A DNA stretch of 64,000 nucleotides from contig CALEHQ010000042.1 of assembly GCA_937876315.1 (NCBI GenBank), forward strand, positions 62,001-126,000, written 5' to 3'. Of this stretch, positions 18,117 to 26,442 are shown one piece after another. Below the pieces are notes generated by a model. The model made no database searches, was not told the origin of the DNA, and saw only the letters and a program-made list of their open reading frames with translations. A program made the position numbers and the translations under genes. This DNA comes from an uncultured Actinomycetes bacterium. Lineage in GTDB: Bacteria > Actinomycetota > Acidimicrobiia > Acidimicrobiales > Acidimicrobilacustridaceae. Every line of letters begins with the position of its first letter. Position 1 is the first letter of the stretch.

Positions 18117-19688
18117 TCACGAACGCGGAGCGGGGCTCCACGGTTTGTCGCGGTACATGTCACGCAAGTCCTGCTTCAGCACCTTGCGAAGCGTTTGGTT
18201 GCGTGGAAGTTCGTCGACAACCTCAAGTTGTTCCGGGATCTTCTGGACCATGAGATCCGCGCCCTTCAAGAACGACACCATCTCACCAAACTCGAGATCG
18301 TCAGTTCCGGCTGCGCGCTCAACGACGGCACACACACGCTCACCGCGCTCCTTGTCGGGAAGTCCAATCACCGCAACATCGCCAACCTTTGGGTGCTGGT
18401 AGAGAAGGTCTTCAATCTCTTTGGCTGAGATGTTTTCACCCTTGCGGATGATGACGTCCTTGAGGCGACCGGTGAGAACCACGTGACCATCAGCGTCGAG
18501 GTGGCCGACATCTCCGGTGCGGAACCATCCCTCTTCGTCGAAGGCATCGACGTCCAGAGACGGATCGGTGTAGCCCTTAAAGACCATTGGCCCCTTTAGG
18601 CGAACTTCTCCGTCTTGCCCCTGCGATGCAACGGCACCTTCAAGGGTGACGATACGAATCTCACATGCAGTTACCGGCTTACCGTCGGTGTACATAAGTT
18701 GTGCTTCGGTGTCGTCTGGACCGCTTTGAGAAATCATCGGACATTCGGTCATTCCGTAGCCGTGACAAACGGGAATACCCATTTCTGCCATAACTTCGAC
18801 GTACATCTCGGGTGGCTTCGGTGCGCCGCCGCCAGAGAGCAAACGGAGCGAAGGAATGATCTTCTCGCCAGGTTGCGTACGTTGCTTCGCCAAATACATC
18901 TGGTAAAACGCAGGACCGCCACCGGCCATTGTTGCTCCCTTGCGAGCAAACAATTCGACAGCAACATCCAAAGAGAACGCCTCGATCAGCACCGCGCCGC
19001 AACCGCGGTACAGAAGCATCATCAGGTAATCGGGTCCGGCGATGTGGGCATACGGGAAAGCAATCGATCCGATGTCGTCGGCAGTAAGCGAAACTGCGTT
19101 CGCTAGACCGAGACCGCCTGCCATAAGCGTGCCATCAGTGTGGCGAACACCCTTGGGCGCAGATGTTGTCCCGGAGGTGTAGTAAATCCAACGAACTTCG
19201 TCGCCGTTGGTCGGAGCCGGAGGAAGCGTGTACGGCTCGGCCTGTGGCAACTGGTCATAGGCAATCATCACGGTTGGCTCAATACTGAGATCGTCCATGA
19301 TGCGCCCGGCCATCGCGTTGAAATCGAAGCTGTTCCAATCACCTGGGATCAGGAAATATTCGGCGTTGGTTTGCTGAAGAACGAACCCAACTTCACGGTC
19401 ACGGTAAATAGGGATGATTGGGTTCTGCACCGCACCAATACGCGCAAGCGCAAGTGAAGTGATGACAGTTTCAATACGAGTCGGGAGCTGCCAAGTGACG
19501 CGCGAACCGTGGCGCATTCCGAATTCGTGAAATCCGGCGGCAACTCGTTCGGAGATGTCGCGAAGTTCTTTGAAGGTGATCTCGCGGTCATCTTCAATGA
19601 GAGCAACGACATCAGGGGTCGCAGCGGCGCGAGCCTCAACCAACTCCCACATCGTGGATGCCTTTTCAACCGACGTCACTTCAGCCAC
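18117..19688 (-). CDS. AMP-dependent acyl-CoA synthetase
   Basis: 523 residues, a member of the ANL superfamily that activates a carboxylic acid to its acyl-AMP and then acyl-CoA. The P-loop-like motif is IYYTSGTTSAPKGV, followed by YGMTECPM, the hinge region GWFRTGDVGHLDADGHV, LKDVIIRKGENISAKEIE and the C-terminal catalytic Lys segment LPRNQTLRKVLK. The closest type is cyclohexanecarboxylate/FadD3-like ligases, though the substrate is not determined. GTG 19688 is chosen because AGGAGGA precedes it by 4 bases; the open frame extends to 19946 but that would run into the divergent dehydrogenase gene. Confidence 0.93.
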   Translation of the reverse strand: MAEVTSVEKASTMWELVEARAAATPDVVALIEDDREITFKELRDISERVAAGFHEFGMRHGSRVTWQLPTRIETVITSLALARIGAVQNPIIPIYRDREVGFVLQQTNAEYFLIPGDWNSFDFNAMAGRIMDDLSIEPTVMIAYDQLPQAEPYTLPPAPTNGDEVRWIYYTSGTTSAPKGVRHTDGTLMAGGLGLANAVSLTADDIGSIAFPYAHIAGPDYLMMLLYRGCGAVLIEAFSLDVAVELFARKGATMAGGGPAFYQMYLAKQRTQPGEKIIPSLRLLSGGGAPKPPEMYVEVMAEMGIPVCHGYGMTECPMISQSGPDDTEAQLMYTDGKPVTACEIRIVTLEGAVASQGQDGEVRLKGPMVFKGYTDPSLDVDAFDEEGWFRTGDVGHLDADGHVVLTGRLKDVIIRKGENISAKEIEDLLYQHPKVGDVAVIGLPDKERGERVCAVVERAAGTDDLEFGEMVSFLKGADLMVQKIPEQLEVVDELPRNQTLRKVLKQDLRDMYRDKPWSPAPRS

Positions 19689-19692
19689 GGAT

Positions 19693-19699
19693 TCCTCCT
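19693..19699 (-). promoter_or_regulatory. Ribosome binding site fixing the acyl-CoA synthetase start
   Basis: AGGAGGA on the minus strand, 4 bases from GTG 19688. It shows the upstream 86 codons of open frame are not used. Confidence 0.7.
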
Positions 19700-19783
19700 C
19701 GTTACGGACGACATATCTTGCCCTCTCAACGCTGCCCTCATCACCACCGGGCGTGAATTCCCTGTCCATGTCATCATGAGCCC

Positions 19784-20833
19784 ATGACGGAAATGATGAA
19801 GGCGTACCGCATTGTCGAGTGGGAGCATCCTCCCGAATTGACCGAAGCGCCCATCCCGGTCCCCGGACCCGGGGAAATCCTTGTCGAAGTCGCTGGCAAT
19901 GGACTCTGCCATTCCGACGTAGGCATGGCACTGGCGCCTGCATCATTTATGGAGCCCCTCGGCTGGCGGGTACCTTTCACCCTCGGCCACGAGGTCGGGG
20001 GCCATGTGGCTGCACTTGGCACCGGAGCATCTGGCTTTGAGGTTGGCGATGCAGTGGCGGTGATGAGCCCTCATTCCTGTGGCCACTGCATTTGGTGCGC
20101 TCGTGGTCAAGACAACAACTGTGACGACTCAATCGTTGGTCGCGGATACGGGATCGATGGTGGCCTTGCTCGTTACGTCCTGGTCGCCACCACGCGTGAA
20201 CTTGTGAAGCTCCACACGCTTGATCCCGTTAACGCCGGACCTCTGACAGATGCAGGCGCGACCTCCTACCACGCAGTGAAGCGGACCCTTCCGCGGATCC
20301 CTCCTGGCGGCACGGCTGTCGTCATCGGTGCGGGCGGTCTGGGTGCCTACGCCATCCAGCACCTCTTGGCACTTACAAGTGCTCGCGTCGTCGCCGTCGA
20401 TGTCTCAAGCGATCGATTGGCCTACGCCACCCAGCTTGGAGCCCACGACGTGCTCGAGGGAGTCAATGACGACACAACGACAGAGATCCACCGCCTTCTC
20501 GGTGGGGGCGCAAACGCAGTCTTTGATTTCGTTGGCATCGACCAGACAATTACACACGGGCTTCAAAGCACGGGCAAGGCCGGGGCCTACGCGCTCGTCG
20601 GAGCGGGCAACGGCTCGTTGCGCGGGACCATGTTCGACAAGCTCCCGCGAGACGGTGAAGTCTTTTCGTTCCAGGCTCCAACAATCGCTGACACCCTCGA
20701 GGTCATCGCTCTCGCTGAAAGCGGCAAACTGCGAGTCGACGTTGACATCTTTCCTCTTGATCGAGTTGCAGAGGCGTACGAAAAGATGGAACGAGGCGAA
20801 CTGCGCGGACGCGCTGTCGTCATCCCGGACTGA
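19784..20833 (+). CDS. Zinc-dependent NAD(P) alcohol dehydrogenase (MDR family)
   Basis: 349 residues of the medium-chain dehydrogenase family. Catalytic zinc ligands appear as Cys42 in LCHSDVG and His69-Glu70 in TLGHEVGGHV; the structural zinc site is Cys99, Cys102, Cys105 and Cys113. The Rossmann fingerprint is VIGAGGLGAYA (182-187 core). It oxidises an alcohol or reduces an aldehyde or ketone in the cytoplasm. The ATG lies 95 bases from the divergent acyl-CoA ligase, and the stop 12 bases from the convergent MarR regulator, suggesting one functional unit. The substrate is unknown. Confidence 0.93.
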   Translation: MTEMMKAYRIVEWEHPPELTEAPIPVPGPGEILVEVAGNGLCHSDVGMALAPASFMEPLGWRVPFTLGHEVGGHVAALGTGASGFEVGDAVAVMSPHSCGHCIWCARGQDNNCDDSIVGRGYGIDGGLARYVLVATTRELVKLHTLDPVNAGPLTDAGATSYHAVKRTLPRIPPGGTAVVIGAGGLGAYAIQHLLALTSARVVAVDVSSDRLAYATQLGAHDVLEGVNDDTTTEIHRLLGGGANAVFDFVGIDQTITHGLQSTGKAGAYALVGAGNGSLRGTMFDKLPRDGEVFSFQAPTIADTLEVIALAESGKLRVDVDIFPLDRVAEAYEKMERGELRGRAVVIPD

Positions 20834-20845
20834 GCAGGGTCTCGA

Positions 20846-21346
20846 TCAGTCGCCGTCTGTCTGCAGATATGGCGTTGCTTGAAGGTCGTCGACCAGCCTC
20901 AACATCAACGCACCGAGTTGGGCGCGCTCTTCGGGGGTCCATTCGATAAGGGCTCGCGAAAGCTGCGCACTTCGAACTCGTTCGAATCGATGCGCCATCG
21001 CCCTGCCCTCTTCAGTAGAAACGACAAGCACGATGCTTCCGTGCTGAGGGCTCGAACGGCGCTCAACGAGGCCCTCTTCTTCAAGCACTCGAATCTGACG
21101 GCTCACTGCGCCGGTATCCATTCGCGCTGCTCGAGCTAAATCTCCAACCGGCAGCGGATCGCGATCACCTAATGCACGCAGGACATTCATGGCCTGTTGC
21201 GGCAGAACGACGCGAGCAGCCCCTGCCATGCCGGCGTGAACCCGTCGGCTCGACAGCAACCGTTGCAATCGGGTCAGGCCCAAGCGAACTGTCTGCAACT
21301 GCGCTTCGAGATCGTCTTGATCGTTCAGGTCTTCTTGGTCGGCCAC
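20846..21346 (-). CDS. MarR family transcriptional regulator
   Basis: 166 residues from GTG 21346. The winged-helix core reads PQQAMNVLRALGDRDPLPVGDLARAARMDTGAVSRQIRVLEEEGLVERR, followed by the wing SPQHGSIVLVVS and a C-terminal dimer helix. MarR proteins usually repress nearby catabolic genes and respond to small aromatic or acyl-CoA ligands. It lies downstream of the thiolase/DUF35 pair on the same strand with a 107-base gap, so those genes or the convergent dehydrogenase are likely targets. No strong ribosome site marks the start; the open frame continues to 21421. Confidence 0.9.
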   Translation of the reverse strand: MADQEDLNDQDDLEAQLQTVRLGLTRLQRLLSSRRVHAGMAGAARVVLPQQAMNVLRALGDRDPLPVGDLARAARMDTGAVSRQIRVLEEEGLVERRSSPQHGSIVLVVSTEEGRAMAHRFERVRSAQLSRALIEWTPEERAQLGALMLRLVDDLQATPYLQTDGD

Positions 21347-21453
21347 GGGGATTGAAACTAGGCGCGTTGGAAGGCATAGCCCTGATGGCCCGGCAAAACA
21401 TCGAGTGGACCGTGATTTCAACGGGCTTCGTAACCGTGGAATGGGGTGGTCCG

Positions 21454-21879
21454 CTACGACACCAACTGAAAGTACGGCAGGAAGATGTCGTCGGTCCCGC
21501 CGCTGGGGTGGAAGACCACTTCCACTCGCTTACCTATGGCAACGGCGTCGCCTTCGCAGCCGACCAGATTTGAGAGTATGAACCAACCCTCGTCCATTGC
21601 GACGATGATCGGCACATAAGGGGTGAGAAAAGCCGGCGTCACAGGACGCCATACGCGAGTCCAACTGTAGATCTCGCCCTGACCAGAACTCTCGACCCAC
21701 TCAAGAGACCTCGATGCACACGCGGCGCAAAGCAGCGCTGGCGTGTGGGTGGCAGCGCTGCAATCAAGGCAACGTTGGAAACGCAAAACACCCTCTCGAC
21801 AGCCTTGCCAATACGGTTCAGAAAGAGGACCGGGTTGAGGAAGAGGGATATCTCCTGCCTGAGGTACCAGCAGACTCAT
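21454..21879 (-). CDS. DUF35 (Zn-ribbon/OB-fold) protein, partner of thiolase-like protein
   Basis: 141 residues. A rubredoxin-like zinc ribbon (FQRCLDC then LLCAAC, two CxxC pairs) is followed by an OB-fold segment GEIYSWTRVWRPVTPAFLTPYVPIIVAMDEG. DUF35 proteins bind to thiolase-fold enzymes and are needed for their activity, as in the steroid side-chain aldolase Ltp2-ChsH2. ATG 21879 overlaps the stop of the thiolase gene by 4 bases (ATGA), so the two are translationally coupled and probably form a complex. The open frame to 21942 would lie within the thiolase gene and is rejected. Confidence 0.92.
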   Translation of the reverse strand: MSLLVPQAGDIPLPQPGPLSEPYWQGCREGVLRFQRCLDCSAATHTPALLCAACASRSLEWVESSGQGEIYSWTRVWRPVTPAFLTPYVPIIVAMDEGWFILSNLVGCEGDAVAIGKRVEVVFHPSGGTDDIFLPYFQLVS

Positions 21880-23042
21880 GGCCGATCCTTTCCAAGAAGA
21901 AGTACGTCTGTGAAAAGTGCCCCCGAACCGCCTCCGGTGCACATAGCAACCTCAGCACCGTGAACCTGCGAAGAGATGCATTCGCCGCGTAACTGCTGAA
22001 CACCTCGGATCACTCGCTGAAATAACTGCACTGATGCTCCGCCATGACTGAACGACATCGTTCCGCCATCGGTCGTGATGGGGTGACGACCACCAGGTTC
22101 GATGACGCCAGACATCACGTAGTCGCCGCCCTCACCCTCAGCACAGAAGCCAAACGCTTCGAACTGGCGAATCAACTCGAAGGAGAACGGGTCGTAGAAC
22201 TCGCAGACGTCGACATCTGATGGGCCGAGACCAGCTGCGGCGAAGGCTTCTTCGGCGGCCCGACGACCGACGAGACCTGCGACGAGGTCTGGTCGACGGA
22301 CTCCGCCGAGATCCCAGACTGGAGGGTGCTGATACGACGGCCCAAAGTGGTCAGTACCACCCCCGAGCAGGAAGACAGGCGTCTTTGCTGTGTCCTCAGT
22401 TCGGTCAGCCCGGGTGAGAACAAGTGCGGTGCCGCCCTCTGAGGTCATTGCGCAATCAAGAAGATGAAATGGGTCTGCCACCATTCGGCTCTCAAGCACA
22501 TCTGCGGCAGTAAATGGTCCGCGGCCGAAATAGACCGCGTCCGGATTCACGTGGCCGTTATTGCGAATCGTCGCCGCAACATGCGCCATTGACTCAGGCG
22601 TTGTTCCGTACATGTGCATGTGCCGTCGAGCCATGAGCGCGAACTCTGCCGCCGTGAACATGCCATATGCGGCTACGAATTCATTCGTTGGACGCGTCCA
22701 CGGAGCCGTCGATGCGTGCTGCCGATAACTGCCTGCCTCACCAGTAGCAATCAACACGTTGTTGGCGAGGCCACACGCAATAGCCATTGCCCCTTCGATG
22801 ACGGCGGGGATTCCGAGCGGCGACATCGAACGCCAAGCCGGCCCAATGCGGCTCTGAAAGAGGAAGTTGCTAGCAATTCCGCCAACGACGCCGTCAATGT
22901 CTCTGGGCTCTAGCCCCGCGTCGGCGACGGCCCCGAGCCCAGCTTCGAGCGCAATGGATTGCGAATCGTGACCTTCAAGCACACGCGCTTGTTTGGTGTT
23001 GTGCACGCCAACGATCGCCACGTCGCGAAATGGATGACCCAC
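21876..23042 (-). CDS. Thiolase-fold protein (Ltp2/SCP-x-like), probable aldolase rather than thiolase
   Basis: 388 residues of the thiolase superfamily: DVAIVGVHNTKQAR at the start, MAIACGLANNVLIATGE, GLGPSDVDVCEFYDPFSFELI, and GGTMSFSHGGASVQLFQR near the C-terminus. By my alignment the nucleophilic Cys of true thiolases falls at Val81 (VIEGAMA), so thiolytic chemistry is unlikely. Such Cys-lacking members paired with DUF35 proteins include Ltp2, which cleaves sterol side chains by retro-aldol chemistry; Tyr in EFYDPF may correspond to a catalytic Tyr there. The gene is divergent from the hydrolase gene at 23119. Confidence 0.9.
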   Translation of the reverse strand: MGHPFRDVAIVGVHNTKQARVLEGHDSQSIALEAGLGAVADAGLEPRDIDGVVGGIASNFLFQSRIGPAWRSMSPLGIPAVIEGAMAIACGLANNVLIATGEAGSYRQHASTAPWTRPTNEFVAAYGMFTAAEFALMARRHMHMYGTTPESMAHVAATIRNNGHVNPDAVYFGRGPFTAADVLESRMVADPFHLLDCAMTSEGGTALVLTRADRTEDTAKTPVFLLGGGTDHFGPSYQHPPVWDLGGVRRPDLVAGLVGRRAAEEAFAAAGLGPSDVDVCEFYDPFSFELIRQFEAFGFCAEGEGGDYVMSGVIEPGGRHPITTDGGTMSFSHGGASVQLFQRVIRGVQQLRGECISSQVHGAEVAMCTGGGSGALFTDVLLLGKDRP

Positions 23043-23118
23043 AGTGGTGCCTCACTCCCCCAGCAATGTTTCGCCACAATGGCGACACGGTGCCTCTTTC
23101 CTTCCTAGCATCGCATCT

Positions 23119-24015
23119 ATGACTGCTGCTCCCCGACCACTTCCACTCACTTTGGACGATGGCACCGTTCTTGCGGGCGACCTCTACCTCCCAGATTCAG
23201 ACACGCGATCCGCTCCCACCGTCATCATGAGTCACGGGTTCTCCGCAACACGCGCAATGGGACTGCCGTGGTTTGCTGACCAGTTCGCGGCAGCTGGATA
23301 CGCCGTGTACCTGTATGACCATCGCGGTCTTGGCGAGTCTTCAGGAGAACCGCGCAATGTGGTGAATCCATGGGTGCAGACCCACGACATGTGGGAAGTT
23401 GTCGACCACCTTCGCTCTCGGCCTGAAGTTCATCCCGACCGCGTCGCTCTCTGGGGCTCAAGTTTTAGTGGTGGAGAGGCAATCGTTCTTGGCGCTCTCC
23501 ACCCCGAAATCAAAGCCGTCATCGCAAATGCTCCTTTCGCAGGAATGGGAGATCTCATTGCGAATCCCACACACGCCGAGCAACGTTTCACTGCAATGCG
23601 CGTTGCATTTGATAACGCCTCTCTCGATGTGGGCCTCCGAGAAATCGGACCAATGGCGGTTGTGCTCGATTCAGGAGTTGAAGCAGCAGTTCTGCCCCAC
23701 CCAGAATCCTCAGAGTGGTTCCTGGCCCACGGCCCTCAGAATGGCTGGAACAACACCGTGACCATGGTCATGACGACCACACCACCATTTGATCCCGGAG
23801 CCTGTTCACCTTCGCTCAATGGAACGGCACTGCTCATGGTTGTCGCCACCAACGATGAAGTTGCCTCGACCGCGGTTGCGCTGGACACTTTCGAACGCGC
23901 TTCAAGTCCGAAACGCATTGCCATGATTGATGGCCACCACTTCAGCGCATATGAAGATCCCGGACGCGAAAAAGCTCTCGACGCAATGGTCGACTTCCTT
24001 GACGAATTTCTCTGA
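23119..24015 (+). CDS. Alpha/beta hydrolase
   Basis: 298 residues from ATG 23119. The fold is marked by VIMSHGFSATRAMG (oxyanion hole), YLYDHRGLGESSGEPR, the nucleophile elbow WGSSFSGGE (GxSxG), an acid candidate in MVVATNDEVAS and the His in DGHHFSAYEDPG. It probably hydrolyses an ester or similar bond in the cytoplasm; no signal peptide is seen. The open frame extends upstream to 23044, but those 25 residues look non-coding and lie directly against the divergent thiolase gene. Confidence 0.9.
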   Translation: MTAAPRPLPLTLDDGTVLAGDLYLPDSDTRSAPTVIMSHGFSATRAMGLPWFADQFAAAGYAVYLYDHRGLGESSGEPRNVVNPWVQTHDMWEVVDHLRSRPEVHPDRVALWGSSFSGGEAIVLGALHPEIKAVIANAPFAGMGDLIANPTHAEQRFTAMRVAFDNASLDVGLREIGPMAVVLDSGVEAAVLPHPESSEWFLAHGPQNGWNNTVTMVMTTTPPFDPGACSPSLNGTALLMVVATNDEVASTAVALDTFERASSPKRIAMIDGHHFSAYEDPGREKALDAMVDFLDEFL

Positions 24016-24035
24016 AATAGCCGCGTGAGGGGTTG

Positions 24036-24497
24036 TTAGCCCACGACGACGTTTGGACGCGGAATACCTTGCATCTCACACAATGCGAAGTAGCCAGCCA
24101 GCGAGGTTGCACCATCGGTGACTGATTCAACGTTTCCGTCTGCATCGAGATTCAGATTCGATCCGTACATGTGGAACCACACCTGGGTGTTGTCTTCGAT
24201 GCACTGGAGCGTGTGCACCGAACCGGCAGGTTCGTACAAGAACGAACCGGCGCGGTTCACGTAGTCGTATTCCTTGTACTTCCAGCCACCACTGACGGTG
24301 TAACCCCAAACAGGACCAGTGTGCTTGTGGGTCTGGACCTCGAAGCCCTTCTGCATGATGTTCTCAACGATCCAAAGACCTTCTTCGATCTTCACCTGCA
24401 GAACGCGAAGCTTGTTGCCATTGCCAATTTCAACCCACGGGAGTTCATCGGCACCGATGTGAACGGCTTCGGGTGCGTTTGAGTGAACGAGTGTCAT
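24036..24497 (-). CDS. Cupin protein, 2,4'-dihydroxyacetophenone dioxygenase-like
   Basis: 153 residues, one cupin domain. Metal-ligand motif 1 is THKHTGPVWGYTVSG (His57, His59), and motif 2 is GSFLYEPAGSVHTL (His95). The pattern matches the cupin family that includes 2,4'-dihydroxyacetophenone dioxygenase and ChrR-like cupins. The reaction is not certain. AAGGAG lies 12 bases before ATG 24497. It is the last gene of a P450, amidohydrolase, cupin run on the minus strand, 44 bases from the amidohydrolase, so it probably acts in the same breakdown route. Confidence 0.85.
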   Translation of the reverse strand: MTLVHSNAPEAVHIGADELPWVEIGNGNKLRVLQVKIEEGLWIVENIMQKGFEVQTHKHTGPVWGYTVSGGWKYKEYDYVNRAGSFLYEPAGSVHTLQCIEDNTQVWFHMYGSNLNLDADGNVESVTDGATSLAGYFALCEMQGIPRPNVVVG

Positions 24498-24541
24498 GTC
24501 CGGAGTCTCCTTGAGTGACGAGTTGCACAGATGGTAGGCCG

Positions 24542-26293
24542 TCAGCGCATCCCACGGACGAGTCGGCCGGGACGGGCCCCGGTGTCGTGATCGTCTTTTC
24601 GGGTGATGACACCGGCCACGACGGTAAAGCGGTAGCCAGTGGCTCGCTGGATCAGCCGATGGCCACCGGCGGGCAGGTCGTGGACCAGTTCGGGATGCAG
24701 CAGGTGAAGATTCTCGAAATCGATCACGTTGAGATCGGCTCGCTTGCCAACTTCAAGCGACCCTCGATCGTCTAGCCCATAAACGGTAGCCGTTTCGAGT
24801 GTCTGCATCCGCACCGCTGACTCAAGAGAAAGCCGAGGACCGCGGGACCGGTCTCGGACCCAGTGGGTGAGCACCATGGTCGGCATACATGCATCGACGA
24901 GAAGGTTGCAATGTGCACCGGCATCGGAAACACCAAGGACAGATGCGGGGTGGGTGATCATGTCGTACACACCGTCGAGGCCTGCGTTGGCGTAATTGTT
25001 GATGCCCGCCATCATGAGAGCTCGACCATCGCGATCGAGCATCCGGTCGTACATCATTTCCATCTCGGAAACGCCAGCCGCTGCAGCGAGCCCAGCGATG
25101 CTCTCTTCATGTCCGGGTTCTTGGTCGATGAGTTCGCTCATCGGAAAGATGATCGAGGCGCCGTTTTGAGCGAAGACTGAAATCCCCTCATAGAGCTCTC
25201 CGCTCGGCGGGAGATCCTCTTCAGCGAGAATCGCTGCCTTTACCTCTGGGTCGCAAAGCCTCGTAACCAGGGCATCGAGATCGCCGTTTGACTCCTCACG
25301 CACCTTCCGGAACGTTGGCCTGCGAAGAAACGCGTGCGAAGAGGTCAGTCCAATCAGCAGACCTTGGCTCTTGGCTGAGACCTGAGGAATAACGAGCGCA
25401 CCGTCTGATCGAGCCTCGAGACAAAGGTCAAGGATCTCGCGATAAAGGTCGATGTTTGAAGGAATCTGATTAAGGATCATCAGCACCGGAATTGAAAACT
25501 CAACGGACATTCGCCGCATCCAGTCGAACTCTTTGATGAGCATCTCTGGGTCGGAACTGACGACACCCAAGGGAGAGACTTCAAAAACGGCGTGGCCAAA
25601 TTCGTGCATCGCGCGAGCAATTGCCCAAAGCTCATCGGCATCGGCATGGGTGCCAGGCACATAACTGCCATCAGGTGCCTGATGTGCGTAGGTGCGAGAG
25701 GACGAGAACCCAAGTGCACCGGCTTCCAGTGCTTCGATAACAAGCGATGCCATCTGGGCAGCTTCTTCTGAGGTCGCAGTGAGGTCACCGACGGCGCGGT
25801 CGCCCATGACCCACACCCTCAAGGCGCCGTGCGTAATTTGTGTCGCGACATCCATCGACCACTGACGTTTGTCGAGTGCATCGAGATAGTCGGGATAGGT
25901 GACCCAGTCCCAAGACATTCCTTCAGTGAGGGCCACCCCAGGGATGTCCTCCACACCCTCCATCAACTGGACGAGTTGCTCCCGACGTTCTGGGGCGACT
26001 GGAGCGAAGCCAACGCCGCAGTTGCCCGCCACGATCGTGGTGACTCCATGCGACACCGACGGCTCGAGGATCTCGTCCCAGGTGATTTGACCATCGAAGT
26101 GAGTGTGAATATCGACGAACCCTGGAGTAACGAGCAGCCCGGTCGCGTCGATCTCTTCTTCGCCTTCACCTACGACAGTTCCGCCGACTTGGGTCAATAT
26201 GCCGCCCGTAATGGCAACATCTCCAATGAATTGAGAACGACCAGTACCGTCGACAATGGTGCCGTTACGAACCACTAAGTCATGGATGCTCAT
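24542..26293 (-). CDS. N-acyl-D-amino-acid deacylase-like amidohydrolase
   Basis: 583 residues of the D-aminoacylase (COG3653) branch of metal-dependent hydrolases. After an N-terminal beta-sandwich part ([12 protein letters not shown]) comes the metal motif [13 protein letters not shown], then [47 protein letters not shown] and the C-terminal [20 protein letters not shown] that returns to the beta-sandwich. These enzymes hydrolyse amides or cyclic amides; the exact substrate is unknown. The ATG shares a base with the stop of a short upstream frame (TGATG), and GGAGAG lies 8 bases upstream. Confidence 0.92.
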   Translation of the reverse strand: MSIHDLVVRNGTIVDGTGRSQFIGDVAITGGILTQVGGTVVGEGEEEIDATGLLVTPGFVDIHTHFDGQITWDEILEPSVSHGVTTIVAGNCGVGFAPVAPERREQLVQLMEGVEDIPGVALTEGMSWDWVTYPDYLDALDKRQWSMDVATQITHGALRVWVMGDRAVGDLTATSEEAAQMASLVIEALEAGALGFSSSRTYAHQAPDGSYVPGTHADADELWAIARAMHEFGHAVFEVSPLGVVSSDPEMLIKEFDWMRRMSVEFSIPVLMILNQIPSNIDLYREILDLCLEARSDGALVIPQVSAKSQGLLIGLTSSHAFLRRPTFRKVREESNGDLDALVTRLCDPEVKAAILAEEDLPPSGELYEGISVFAQNGASIIFPMSELIDQEPGHEESIAGLAAAAGVSEMEMMYDRMLDRDGRALMMAGINNYANAGLDGVYDMITHPASVLGVSDAGAHCNLLVDACMPTMVLTHWVRDRSRGPRLSLESAVRMQTLETATVYGLDDRGSLEVGKRADLNVIDFENLHLLHPELVHDLPAGGHRLIQRATGYRFTVVAGVITRKDDHDTGARPGRLVRGMR

Positions 26294-26406
26294 CAGTACT
26301 CTCCAACTTCATTGATGCGTCCGTCTCGCACAAAAATTAGGGCAACGAAACTTGAAGAGTTGCGTCCATCGTGGCCGGGTCCAGTTCCAATTACGAACAT
26401 CGTCAT
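26293..26406 (-). other. Short ORF or relict fragment coupled to the amidohydrolase
   Basis: A 37-codon frame from ATG 26406 whose TGA overlaps the amidohydrolase ATG (TGATG). Its residues 5-35 (VIGTGPGHDGR ... VRDGRINEVG) align without gaps to residues 7-37 of the downstream amidohydrolase, sharing nine residues including DG, SxF and VG in register. It therefore looks like a truncated copy of an amidohydrolase N-terminus, or else a leader peptide that couples translation. No separate ribosome site is obvious. Confidence 0.35.
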
Positions 26407-26442
26407 AGCGCTCAGTCTTTCATCTCTTCCACTGCCTGGTCT

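Noticed and set aside
19689-19946. 86-codon upstream extension of the acyl-CoA synthetase frame
   Set aside because: AGGAGGA followed by GTG 19688 gives the start, the extra residues are not ligase-like, and they would overlap the divergent dehydrogenase gene.
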